Source: Pirellulales bacterium
GTDB taxonomy: Bacteria; Planctomycetota; Planctomycetia; Pirellulales; JAEUIK01
NCBI GenBank assembly: GCA_019745975.1
Contig: JAIESQ010000052.1
Span: 1 to 64,000 of the forward strand
Length of the DNA: 64,000 bases
Direction of reading: 5' to 3'
The notes below the pieces were generated by a model. That model was not told the origin of the DNA. It made no database searches and saw only the letters and a program-made list of their open reading frames with translations. The first letter of the stretch is position 1. Each line of letters opens with the position of its first letter. Shown here piece by piece: positions 56,933 through 64,000 of this stretch. Both the position numbers and the translations under genes were made by a program.

Positions 56933-57733
56933 ATGAATTCAACTTGGGTTGTCGACGGCCACTTCGCGACGCTCTCGTATCACCAACTTCGGGGGAAGCT
57001 CGATCTGCTCGATCCCGCGCGCGGTTTGCACGATTTGCGCTGGGGCGATCGAATGCTTTCGGCGGCCCGAACGCTTCTGGGTCTTTCCTTTGAGACGCGA
57101 ACGCCGTTGAATCCCCAGCTACTTCTCGAAGCTTACGCGCGGCAAACCGACCTGGTCGTCAGCTACGCTACTTCGCCTCAGCGCGACGTCGGCATCCAAG
57201 TCTATTGGCGCGCCTTGCAGCACGAAGCCCTTGGGATCGTTGTCCCGGTGCTTGATATGCAAGCTTCGGTGCAAACCGCGCTCTTGGACAGCATGCCAAC
57301 AGTCTATACCTACAACGTCGCTCACGCGCGCGAACTATGGAGGCCACGCGACGAGCACGCGCGCGATTGGAACCAAGTCTGGCGAGTCGGTCAGCCTAGT
57401 TTTCTGCTCGATGGACCGTCGCACCCGGGCTGCTGGTTGTTCAAACTCGACCAAGTGCAGCGCGACGGCGCGACGACGGAACCCGGTACGGAGCCGTTGA
57501 GCTTGCTCGTAATGGTGCAACCACGCGATCTACATTTGGGGCGCGCCATCGTCGATCCCGCGGAACCCCAGCGGGTCGCGATCGTCTGCCAGCTACTCCA
57601 CGAGCACCTCGAAAAAGGGGTCATTCGCCGCGTCTGGCAACGCGCGGCAATTCTCGACTCGTCTCGCGATCGGGACGTCGCCGGGGAGCTGTACCGGGAG
57701 TTCGCGGAAACCGAACCGAGCCTGACGGTCTAA
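56933..57733 (+). CDS. Cytoplasmic protein of unknown function
   Basis: 266 residues, no signal peptide and no recognised family. It begins MNSTWVVDGHFATLSYHQL and contains RGLHDLRWGDRMLSAARTLL, LVVSYATSPQRDVGIQVYW and, near the C-terminus, RVAIVCQLLHEHLEKGVIRR. The rather even mix of strands and helices suggests a compact enzyme-like or sugar-binding fold, and Trp/His content is high. GAGGA at 56915 serves either this ATG or a GTG two codons earlier. A strong terminator lies just upstream, so read-through from the small RNA may control it. Its stop overlaps that of the PfkB gene by four bases, convergently. Confidence 0.6.
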   Translation: MNSTWVVDGHFATLSYHQLRGKLDLLDPARGLHDLRWGDRMLSAARTLLGLSFETRTPLNPQLLLEAYARQTDLVVSYATSPQRDVGIQVYWRALQHEALGIVVPVLDMQASVQTALLDSMPTVYTYNVAHARELWRPRDEHARDWNQVWRVGQPSFLLDGPSHPGCWLFKLDQVQRDGATTEPGTEPLSLLVMVQPRDLHLGRAIVDPAEPQRVAIVCQLLHEHLEKGVIRRVWQRAAILDSSRDRDVAGELYREFAETEPSLTV

Positions 57734-58695
57734 TTGCCCTGCTTGCTCGGGGCAATCGCCAGTTTCTGTCGGCGCATGAACTCCAGCGCCTCGTCGCGCG
57801 TGAACACCGTCTCCGTCGCGCCGACTCCGCGGACGCAACTGGCCCCCAGGGCGCTTCCCCATTTGAGGCACCCCGCTGCATCCTCCCCCGTAAGCATGCC
57901 GGTGATGAATCCCGCGTCGAAAGCATCACCCGCGCCAGTACCACCGACGAAGGTGACCGGATAGACGCCAGCATGCAGCCGCTGATCACGGCTGACCAAG
58001 ACGCTGCCGCCGCCGCCGCAGGTAATCACCACGCTCGCCGTGCCGGCCGCTAAAAAGTGCTCCGCTTGGCGCACGGGGTCGCGATGGCCCGTGAGCGCTT
58101 CCCCTTCGTCGGAGTTGGGGAGAAATACGTCCGTCTCCGGGAGCACCGCGGCCAGTGCCGGCCAGCAATCTTCTTTGCCGGGCAGCACGATGTCGAGCAC
58201 CGTTTTGACTCCCACCTGCCGCGCGGCGCGAAACACCCCCGCGAGCGCCGGACCAGTCAACGACCGCAGCAACAAGTAGCCGCCGACGTACAGCACCTTG
58301 CATTGGCGCACCAGTTCGAGCGGAATGTCGTCGGCGCACAGTAAGGCGTTCGCGCCAATCGTGTGCACGAAGCGGCGATCTTCGCCCGCCACATTGACGA
58401 TCAAGGTTTGCGAAGTGTGCGTGCCATCGGCGACGCGAATCCCTTCAGTCCGCGCGCCGCCGGCTTTCAAAGCATCAATCAGATAGCGGCCGAAGAGATC
58501 GGCCCCGACACACCCAATTGTCGCCACGCGCACGCCAGCGCGAGCCAAGTCGAGCGCCACGTTCGCGGCGCAGCCCCCCACGGCGACTGGCAGATCGTCG
58601 GCCAGCACCAATTCGCCGGCCCGCGGCACGTGCGAAATCGGGGTCGTCAAATGATCAGCAACGAGAATGCCGACGCTCAGGCAGTCGATCGACAA
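57730..58695 (-). CDS. PfkB-family carbohydrate kinase
   Basis: Ribokinase-like sugar or nucleoside kinase of 321 residues. AVGGCAANVALDLARAG near 40 is the N-terminal PfkB signature region and VGGTGAGDAFDAGFITGML near 252 the C-terminal one, with the catalytic Asp. LPNSDEGEALTG near 195 is also typical. The exact sugar cannot be read. Several TTG codons lie in frame; the one at 58695 was chosen because GGGAGGG is eight bases upstream, and the longer option adds nine residues. Confidence 0.88.
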   Translation of the reverse strand: MSIDCLSVGILVADHLTTPISHVPRAGELVLADDLPVAVGGCAANVALDLARAGVRVATIGCVGADLFGRYLIDALKAGGARTEGIRVADGTHTSQTLIVNVAGEDRRFVHTIGANALLCADDIPLELVRQCKVLYVGGYLLLRSLTGPALAGVFRAARQVGVKTVLDIVLPGKEDCWPALAAVLPETDVFLPNSDEGEALTGHRDPVRQAEHFLAAGTASVVITCGGGGSVLVSRDQRLHAGVYPVTFVGGTGAGDAFDAGFITGMLTGEDAAGCLKWGSALGASCVRGVGATETVFTRDEALEFMRRQKLAIAPSKQGN

Positions 58696-58977
58696 CAATT
58701 CGCCCTCCCTCGATCGTTCCAAGCCATGCCAATCCCGGCTTTCGCACTCGATATGCTTCGCCCTCTGCTTGCAGGACGATGGACCCGGACCATGGGTGCA
58801 AGCACCGTAAATCAGGCAGCGGCGCTGCTCTTGACGCCGGAGACTGCTGCCAGCTATTGTCCGCCGCCCAAAACCCCGCCACGGCGCCTACCAGAGCCGA
58901 CCGCACGTTTCTAGCAATCGAACGATTCGACCGCCAGACCCCGAGTCGTTCGCGGCGAACCGCGCAGGGAGAATCGC

Positions 58978-60360
58978 ATGGCGCGACCGCATCGGCATGG
59001 CCACAACGCCCACGGCAGGAAGCCCTGTCCGTCGACGATCTTACTCGTGCTTTGGACTCTCCTGGCCGCCGGCGTTGCGAGGGCACAGGACGATGGCGCC
59101 AGCGAACCACCTGCGGACAGCGCGGCCGCTGATGCGGGCCCCGCAGCCCGCGTCGCCAGCTTGATCCGCGATTTGGGGCACGATTCGTTCGCCAAACGTC
59201 AGGTCGCCGACGATGAATTGATGCGCCTGGGCGACGAGGGGCGCGAGCAACTCGAGATCGCCAGCCGCTCCTCTGATCCGGAAATCCGCGCCCGCGCGGT
59301 CGACCTGCTGCGGCGCATCAAGGTCGACGAGCTCTGGGGTGGCACGCGCGTACGGTTGGCCGGCGACGAGCAATCGGCCGCCACGCTCGTCAAGCAACTG
59401 GCCACGGCCTCGGGCAACAAGCTGGTGATCGGTGAAGGATACGAGGCCTTTCGCGACAAGCCGATCCACGTCAGCGACGACGAGCAGTTCTTCTGGCAGG
59501 CCCTCGACGAGCTGTGTCGAAAGTCTGGCAATCAGGTGCGCCCGCACTACGACACGCGCGAAGCTGCCTTGATCATTTCCGCCGGCGCCGGCAGCAAGGC
59601 TCCCGTCGCCTACGCCGGGCCGCTGCGCATGGAAGTGACCAGCGCGCGACGCGAGTTTCGCGAGGATCTGCACTACAAACAGCTTGAGCGCCGGGCCACC
59701 CACGCGTTTCAGCTCAACTTGCAGGCGATGTGGGAGAGCCGCTTTCGCCTTGTGGCCTACCGCGTGCAACCCGAACTGGTCGAAGCGGTGACCGACACCG
59801 GCCAGCGGCTGGCTCTGTGCGTAAGTCCCACGGGCTGGAACATCTGCGGACCGGAAACGCGACAGGTGCCGCTCGAAATGAAGCTCCACCCGCCGCTAGT
59901 TTCCGCCGAACAGCTCGACCGATTGCACCTGCGCTGGAGCCTGATGGCCGTCGGCGACTTCGCCACACTCGAAGTCACCGACTTTGCCAAGCGCGAGCCG
60001 CATCACGAGGACGATATCGAAGTGATCGTCGAAGAGCAGCAACTGATCGAGTCGAACCAGTTTCAACTCACGCTCCTGGTGGCGCGCCCGTACGCGGTTC
60101 CCGAACCACACGAAGTGCTGTTCCAGGAGAACCGCTTCGAGCTCACGGGCGCGGACGATAAGCCGTGGGGTCTGGCCAACCTGGTGCAAGAGATGCACGC
60201 CGGCGCCGTTCGCGCGAAGCTAACGTTCCGCCGGCCGAGTACCGCGGCTGCGACCGATCAACCTGCCAGGCTCAAGGTGCACTACCCGCGGATTCGTTCG
60301 CAGCGCGCGCTCGACCTGGTGCTGACGGATGTACCACTGCCGCATGGCCGGCCAGACTAG
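58978..60360 (+). CDS. Exported protein with HEAT-like repeat, function unknown
   Basis: 460 residues. A signal peptide (TILLVLWTLLAAGVARAQDD, residues ~19-40) is followed by an Ala/Asp-rich linker and a HEAT-like helical repeat (about 55-115: ARVASLIRDLGHDSFAKRQVADDELMRLG, then DPEIRARAVDLLRRI, in substance). This HEAT pair recurs at the start of many exported planctomycete proteins. The rest is beta-rich with NKLVIGEGYEAFRDKPIHV near 140, and no catalytic motif is visible. The ATG start is set by signal-peptide position. It converges on coaB, with six bases between the stops. Confidence 0.65.
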   Translation: MARPHRHGHNAHGRKPCPSTILLVLWTLLAAGVARAQDDGASEPPADSAAADAGPAARVASLIRDLGHDSFAKRQVADDELMRLGDEGREQLEIASRSSDPEIRARAVDLLRRIKVDELWGGTRVRLAGDEQSAATLVKQLATASGNKLVIGEGYEAFRDKPIHVSDDEQFFWQALDELCRKSGNQVRPHYDTREAALIISAGAGSKAPVAYAGPLRMEVTSARREFREDLHYKQLERRATHAFQLNLQAMWESRFRLVAYRVQPELVEAVTDTGQRLALCVSPTGWNICGPETRQVPLEMKLHPPLVSAEQLDRLHLRWSLMAVGDFATLEVTDFAKREPHHEDDIEVIVEEQQLIESNQFQLTLLVARPYAVPEPHEVLFQENRFELTGADDKPWGLANLVQEMHAGAVRAKLTFRRPSTAAATDQPARLKVHYPRIRSQRALDLVLTDVPLPHGRPD

Positions 60361-60366
60361 CCCTGG

Positions 60367-61071
60367 TCACTTTCGCGACCGCGACGACCGCTTCGCCCGA
60401 CTTACCGGCTTCGGCGAGCCGTTGGTTGCGGCTGCCGCGCGCGGCGCAATGAGCCGCTCTTGAATAACTCGCAAGATGCCGCGGCCCACGTCATCCTTGT
60501 TGCCAGCCAGCGAAACGACCACGCTCCCAGCTCGATCGAGAATCTCGACCTGATTGTCGAGCGCGTTCATTGCATCGGGACCGTTGGAAACCACCAGGTC
60601 GCAGCGTTTCTTTTCCAGCTTGGCCAATGCCCGCAGCCGGCGATCGTCTGTCTCCAGAGCAAAGCCGACCACCCATTGCCAGGCGGCCCGTTCGGCCGCC
60701 AACGTGGCGACGATGTCGGGCGTTTCGATGAGCTCCAATCGTAGCGGCTCGCCGGTCTTGGCGATCTTGCTGCCAGCCACTTGCCGCGGGCGGTAATCGC
60801 ACGGCGCCGCCGCCCCGATTAGGCCGTCACAGTTGGCGAACTGTTCGCGCGAAAGTTCTAGCATCTCTTCGGTCGACACAACGCGCAGCACTTGCGCCCG
60901 CCGCGGGTAGGAAACCTCGACCGGCCCGCTGACGACTGTTACCTGGTGACCGAGTTCCAGCGCCGCGGCAGCTAGCGCGCGCCCCATGCGCCCGCTCGAC
61001 GCATTCGTTAGATAGCGCACGGGATCGAGATACTGTCGCGTCGGCCCGGATGTGATGAGGATGTGTGCCAC
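60367..61071 (-). CDS. coaB: Phosphopantothenate-cysteine ligase (CoaB)
   Basis: Joins 4'-phosphopantothenate with cysteine in CoA synthesis. The 234 residues are CoaB alone, without the usual N-terminal CoaC half. Landmarks are ITSGPTRQYLDPVRYLTNASSGRMG at the start, AAPCDYRPRQVAGSKIAKTG near 90 with the catalytic Lys, and FALETDDRRLRALAKLEKKR with VVSNGPDAMNALDNQVEI. The start is GTG. It follows the separate coaC gene by 54 bases, and a basic Ser/Arg tail ends it. Bacterial CoaB is usually fused to CoaC. Confidence 0.9.
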   Translation of the reverse strand: MAHILITSGPTRQYLDPVRYLTNASSGRMGRALAAAALELGHQVTVVSGPVEVSYPRRAQVLRVVSTEEMLELSREQFANCDGLIGAAAPCDYRPRQVAGSKIAKTGEPLRLELIETPDIVATLAAERAAWQWVVGFALETDDRRLRALAKLEKKRCDLVVSNGPDAMNALDNQVEILDRAGSVVVSLAGNKDDVGRGILRVIQERLIAPRAAAATNGSPKPVSRAKRSSRSRK

Positions 61072-61125
61072 GTTCGACTCATTGCCCCCGGACGACGCGT
61101 TCGAGACAACTCTTGTGAGCGACCA

Positions 61126-61671
61126 CTAAGGTTTGGGCAAACAGCGGGCAATTTCGCCGGCGATAACTTCGGCGGCTGCCATCCGGCCGACCCCCTTCTG
61201 CCGGCAACTGAGCCAGCCCGACTCGGGATCGACAATGTGAAACCCGTCCTCACGCAACTGCGCGAGGTTGCGCTGGACCGCTGCCTTTTGCCACATCGCG
61301 GTATTCATCGCGGGGGCTAGCACGATCGGTCCGTTGAACGCCAACACCAATGTGCTGAGCAGATCGTCGGCCAGTCCGTGCGCGGCCTTGGCCAGAAAAT
61401 CGGCCGTGGCCGGAGCGACGCACAACAACTCGCCCCGCGCCGCCAGATCGATGTGTGCCCCCAGCGGGTGAGCTGGCTCGCCAAACACGCTGGCATTCAC
61501 CGGCCGACCGGTCAGCGCTTCGAACGTGGCACGGCCCACGAACTTTTCCCCGGCGGCGGTCAGCACCACCGAGACGCCCGCCCCCTGCTGCACCAATTGG
61601 CTCACGAGCGCCGCTGTCTTGAACGCGGCAATGCCACCGGTGACGCCGACGACCAACTCGCGGCCGTTCAT
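61126..61671 (-). CDS. coaC: Phosphopantothenoylcysteine decarboxylase (CoaC)
   Basis: FMN-dependent decarboxylase making 4'-phosphopantetheine. The 181 residues have VVGVTGGIAAFKTAALV at the N-terminus, GAHIDLAARGELLCVAPATADFLAK near 70 with the catalytic His and FMN phosphate site, LAPAMNTAMWQKAAV near 115 with the Asn, and SGWLSCRQKGVGRM near 155 with the redox Cys. All key residues are present. The gene lies in the secG-yicC-gmk-rpoZ-coaC-coaB run on the minus strand. Confidence 0.93.
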   Translation of the reverse strand: MNGRELVVGVTGGIAAFKTAALVSQLVQQGAGVSVVLTAAGEKFVGRATFEALTGRPVNASVFGEPAHPLGAHIDLAARGELLCVAPATADFLAKAAHGLADDLLSTLVLAFNGPIVLAPAMNTAMWQKAAVQRNLAQLREDGFHIVDPESGWLSCRQKGVGRMAAAEVIAGEIARCLPKP

Positions 61672-61689
61672 CGCGATCTCTCGTGGCGT

Positions 61690-61953
61690 TTACAGATTGC
61701 TGAGATCCAACTCGGGCGGTCCGCCGGCTTCTTCCTGCTCGGCGACGGTCCGCACTTTCAGCGAGGTATCGAGAAAGATCTTGTCCTGGATGATCTCTTG
61801 AATGACGATCTGCAGCCGGTCGTTCGTGTTCAGATCGACCAGCGGACGCGCGCCCGCGTTGAGCGCCACCAAGCGCTTCTGAATTAGTGCCGACAACTTG
61901 AACCTGCCGCCAACTTTGTTGACGATGTCCTCTTCCTTCAAGTCTTCGAGCAT
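61690..61953 (-). CDS. rpoZ: DNA-directed RNA polymerase omega subunit
   Basis: 87 residues. [39 protein letters not shown] and [12 protein letters not shown] follow the omega pattern; the start at MLEDL was chosen over an upstream in-frame codon that adds 12 residues. The gene overlaps the end of gmk by 16 bases, an arrangement also seen in other bacteria (gmk-rpoZ), and precedes coaC by 18 bases. The short acidic tail is unremarkable. Confidence 0.85.
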   Translation of the reverse strand: MLEDLKEEDIVNKVGGRFKLSALIQKRLVALNAGARPLVDLNTNDRLQIVIQEIIQDKIFLDTSLKVRTVAEQEEAGGPPELDLSNL

Positions 61954-62537
61954 GAGGGTGCCTCGGGGGTCTGGGTGAGAATTTGGCACAAGGTCGTAAT
62001 GGCGGCGTCGAGGTCGTCGTTAACGATGCGATATCGGTAGCGGTGGGCGAACGCCATTTCGCACTTGGCCCCGGCTAGGCGCCGCTCGATGGATTGCTCC
62101 GACTCGGTGCCGCGACGCCGCAGGCGCCGCTCCAGTTCGTTGATCGAGCCCGGCTCCACAAAGATTGTCAGCGCATCGGGATAACGCTCGAGCACGGCTA
62201 GCGTCCCCTGCACGTCAATCTCTAAGACTACCGACTTTCCGGCCGCCAGACTAGGGGCCACCTGCGACCACAGGGTGCCATACCAATGGCCCCCCTCGTA
62301 AACTTCGAAACACTCGAGAAAGTCCCCCTGCTCGCGCCGCCGGGCGAACTCCGCCAGGCTCAAGAAGTGGTAGTCGACGCCGTTGCGCTCGCCGGTCCGC
62401 GGCGCACGCGTGGTGGCCGAAACACTCAACTCGAACCGCTCGGGAAAGCGCGACAACACCTCGCGCACCAGCGTGCTCTTGCCTGACCCCGAAGGTCCGG
62501 AGATCACGATTAAACGGCCTGGCGCGGTTTCGCTCAT
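61938..62537 (-). CDS. gmk: Guanylate kinase
   Basis: Phosphorylates GMP to GDP. The 199 residues have the P-loop [16 protein letters not shown] near 13, [21 protein letters not shown] near 38 for GMP binding, and [21 protein letters not shown] near 107. The ATG start gives [12 protein letters not shown]. Its 3' end overlaps rpoZ. It follows yicC by nine bases. Confidence 0.95.
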   Translation of the reverse strand: MSETAPGRLIVISGPSGSGKSTLVREVLSRFPERFELSVSATTRAPRTGERNGVDYHFLSLAEFARRREQGDFLECFEVYEGGHWYGTLWSQVAPSLAAGKSVVLEIDVQGTLAVLERYPDALTIFVEPGSINELERRLRRRGTESEQSIERRLAGAKCEMAFAHRYRYRIVNDDLDAAITTLCQILTQTPEAPSCSKT

Positions 62538-62546
62538 GCGTGCCGG

Positions 62547-63431
62547 CTATTCCACGTTTTGGATCATCTCGCGAATCCGTTCGATGGCGGTTTTGATCTC
62601 GATCACATGGCGGGCGATCTCGACGTCGTTGGCCTTCGAACCGATGGTGTTCGTCTCGCGGTGCATTTCCTGAATCACGAATTCGAGCTTGCGCCCCGAG
62701 CTCTCGGACAGGTCGAGCGCCGCTTCGAACTGTTCGAGGTGACTGCGCAAACGCACGATCTCTTCCGAAATGTCGCTGCGCTCGGCGAACAGGCTCACCT
62801 CACGCAACAGGTCCGTGGCGTCGAGCGTTAGGGAGTAATCGGCCAGGAGCTTGCGCAACCGTTCTTCGAGTCGATTGCGGTAGCCTTCGACGACCAGCGG
62901 CGCGCGCCCCGCAATCGCTTCGAGCGATAGAGCAATCTGCCGGGAGTTTGCCCGCAGATCGGCGGCCATGGCGGCTCCCTCCGTTCGCCGCATCTCCGCC
63001 AGACGACCAATTGCATCCTCGACCGTGCGGGCGATCAGCGGCCATTCGTCGGCCAGTTCTCGCTCGTCGGGCACGTGCTCGTCGACCACGCCCGGCAACA
63101 CCAGCAACCGCTCAAGCGTCACCGCTTCGTTGATATGCCACTCGGCGTGCAACCGCTCGAGCTGTTCGCGATATGCCGCCAGCGCCACGGTGTTGAGTTG
63201 ATAGTCTTCGGCACGCTGCCCGCGGTCGATCCGCAAGTTGACTTGGATCGTGCCGCGTTTGACGTGCTGGCGCACCAGGGCCTCGATGTCGGGCTCCAAG
63301 GCGGCGTACGTCTCCCCGGCGCGCACCGAGAGCTTGAAGAACCTGCTATTGATCGTGCGCACTTCGACGGCGATCGCCAGACCGGCTTCTTGCCGGTGCG
63401 CCTCGCCGTAGCCCGTCATGCTCAGCAACAC
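62547..63431 (-). CDS. YicC/YloC-family endoribonuclease
   Basis: 294 residues. The start MLLSMTGYGEAHRQE (GTG) and INSRFFKLSVRAGE near 28 are the family's N-terminal signature, and EMHRETNTIGSKANDVEIARHVIEIK near 255 its C-terminal one with the conserved Glu/His/Asp. The middle is helical. E. coli YicC cleaves RNA and also promotes decay of the small RNA RyhB. The usual neighbour gmk is directly downstream, which supports the assignment. Confidence 0.92.
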   Translation of the reverse strand: MLLSMTGYGEAHRQEAGLAIAVEVRTINSRFFKLSVRAGETYAALEPDIEALVRQHVKRGTIQVNLRIDRGQRAEDYQLNTVALAAYREQLERLHAEWHINEAVTLERLLVLPGVVDEHVPDERELADEWPLIARTVEDAIGRLAEMRRTEGAAMAADLRANSRQIALSLEAIAGRAPLVVEGYRNRLEERLRKLLADYSLTLDATDLLREVSLFAERSDISEEIVRLRSHLEQFEAALDLSESSGRKLEFVIQEMHRETNTIGSKANDVEIARHVIEIKTAIERIREMIQNVE

Positions 63432-63454
63432 GCGCGGTTCTCGATCGTGAGGCC

Positions 63455-63898
63455 TTAAGGATTGGCTGGTGCCGGCGCGCTTGGAGCGGCGGGTGCCGGA
63501 GTGCTGGCCGGGGCCCCCGACGAGGCCGGCGCCTCCGCCGCAGGACTATCAGACGTCGCCGGCGCGGCAGGGGTGCCGCCAGCGGGACCGGGCTGGGCGG
63601 GCTGTCCGCCGGTCGGTCCACTCGGCTGGGTCTGTGTTGTCGTGCCCCCGGCCTGTTGCAACGCGTTGTCGCTGCCAGTCAGCAGCTTGTCGGCAGCCAT
63701 GCAGAGCAGAATCCAGGCGGCGGCGACGCCGATCGTGATCCGGGTAAACAAGTCACCCGCCTTCGTACCGAAAGCGCTTTGACCTCCCATGCCGCCAAAC
63801 GCGCCGGCCAACCCCCCCCCGCGACCACGCTGGATCAGCACCAGCATAATCAGGAAGACCGCCACCACGAAAATCAACACCCACATGACTGCAATCAT
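63455..63898 (-). CDS. secG: Preprotein translocase subunit SecG
   Basis: 147 residues with two membrane helices (about 3-21, WVLIFVVAVFLIMLVLIQ, and 53-71) around the cytoplasmic loop RGRGGGLAGAFGGMGGQSAFGTKAGD, which is the SecG signature. The C-terminal ~75 residues are Ala/Pro/Ser/Gly-rich, far longer than in E. coli (110 residues in total). The ATG (MIAVMWVLIF) was chosen; an upstream codon adds 27 charged residues before the first helix. It heads the minus-strand run to coaB. Confidence 0.92.
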   Translation of the reverse strand: MIAVMWVLIFVVAVFLIMLVLIQRGRGGGLAGAFGGMGGQSAFGTKAGDLFTRITIGVAAAWILLCMAADKLLTGSDNALQQAGGTTTQTQPSGPTGGQPAQPGPAGGTPAAPATSDSPAAEAPASSGAPASTPAPAAPSAPAPANP

Positions 63899-64000
63899 GT
63901 TCGGGAACTCCCGTCTGCGACTCGCGCGGCTAGCGTCCACGAGGCGCCGCCGGCCCACCGTTTCAGGCGGTCGCGGCAATTATCCCCAAGAAATCGGCCG

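Noticed and set aside
61072-61125. Possible frameshift separating CoaB and CoaC
   Set aside because: Both products are complete at their ends, the gap is 54 bases, and each has a proper start and stop.
1-64000. rRNA, tRNA, CRISPR arrays, transposases and phage genes
   Set aside because: I looked for conserved tRNA arm sequences, regular short repeats and the relevant protein motifs and found none that held up.

Overview
The window looks like a chromosomal segment of a planctomycete, probably of the Pirellulales type. This placement is an inference from gene content and style; there is no rRNA in the window. The pointers are high GC, many TTG and GTG starts, very large exported proteins of unknown function, a tail-anchored Ser/Thr kinase, genes for an LPS-type envelope (KDO synthesis plus an Lpt-like protein), a bacterial MfnB homologue, and a run of small exported proteins without a clear family. 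I see no rRNA, tRNA, CRISPR array, transposase or prophage gene. The region is a core-genome mosaic of short operons on both strands.

Layout. 0-6.6 kb: the 3' end of a metallophosphoesterase, a translationally coupled YhaO/YhaN (SbcD/SbcC-like) pair and a cardiolipin synthase. 6.6-12 kb: an NhaD-type antiporter, a secreted unknown, a membrane protein coupled to MfnB, and PyrF. 12.1-17.2 kb (minus strand): an LPS block, kdsD-kdsC followed by a 1145-residue Lpt-like protein in the position where lptC-lptA sit in enterobacteria. 17.5-25.1 kb: class II aldolase, a lipoprotein, a Ser/Thr kinase, a glutaredoxin-like protein, a class III aminotransferase, MoxR and an HExxH protein. 25.4-32.7 kb (plus strand): an information-processing run polA-coaE-rho-ribH-nusB-ftsY that ends in a 184-bp imperfect palindrome. 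33-37.4 kb: glyoxylate shunt aceB-aceA with a terminator and a divergent LysR regulator. 37.4-45.1 kb: MoaE, a PilZ protein, MgtE, a CobB/CbiA homologue that has lost its catalytic residues, three small exported proteins including a DUF1326 protein, a ClpP-like protein without the triad aspartate, and RimI. 45.4-55.5 kb (minus strand): two coupled genes for giant exported membrane proteins (1139 and 2241 residues). 55.7-60.4 kb: an inositol-phosphatase family protein, a candidate ~170-nt small RNA with its own promoter and terminator, two unknown proteins and a PfkB kinase. 60.4-63.9 kb (minus strand): secG-yicC-gmk-rpoZ-coaC-coaB.

The most unusual element is the giant-protein operon. The 2241-residue protein reads as two fused copies of the architecture of its 1139-residue partner, so the operon encodes three related units, each with about 1000 residues of beta-rich exported domain followed by a cluster of membrane helices. 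Next are the Lpt-like fusion, the long palindrome after ftsY, the orphan small RNA, and two enzyme homologues (CobB/CbiA-like and ClpP-like) with lost catalytic residues.
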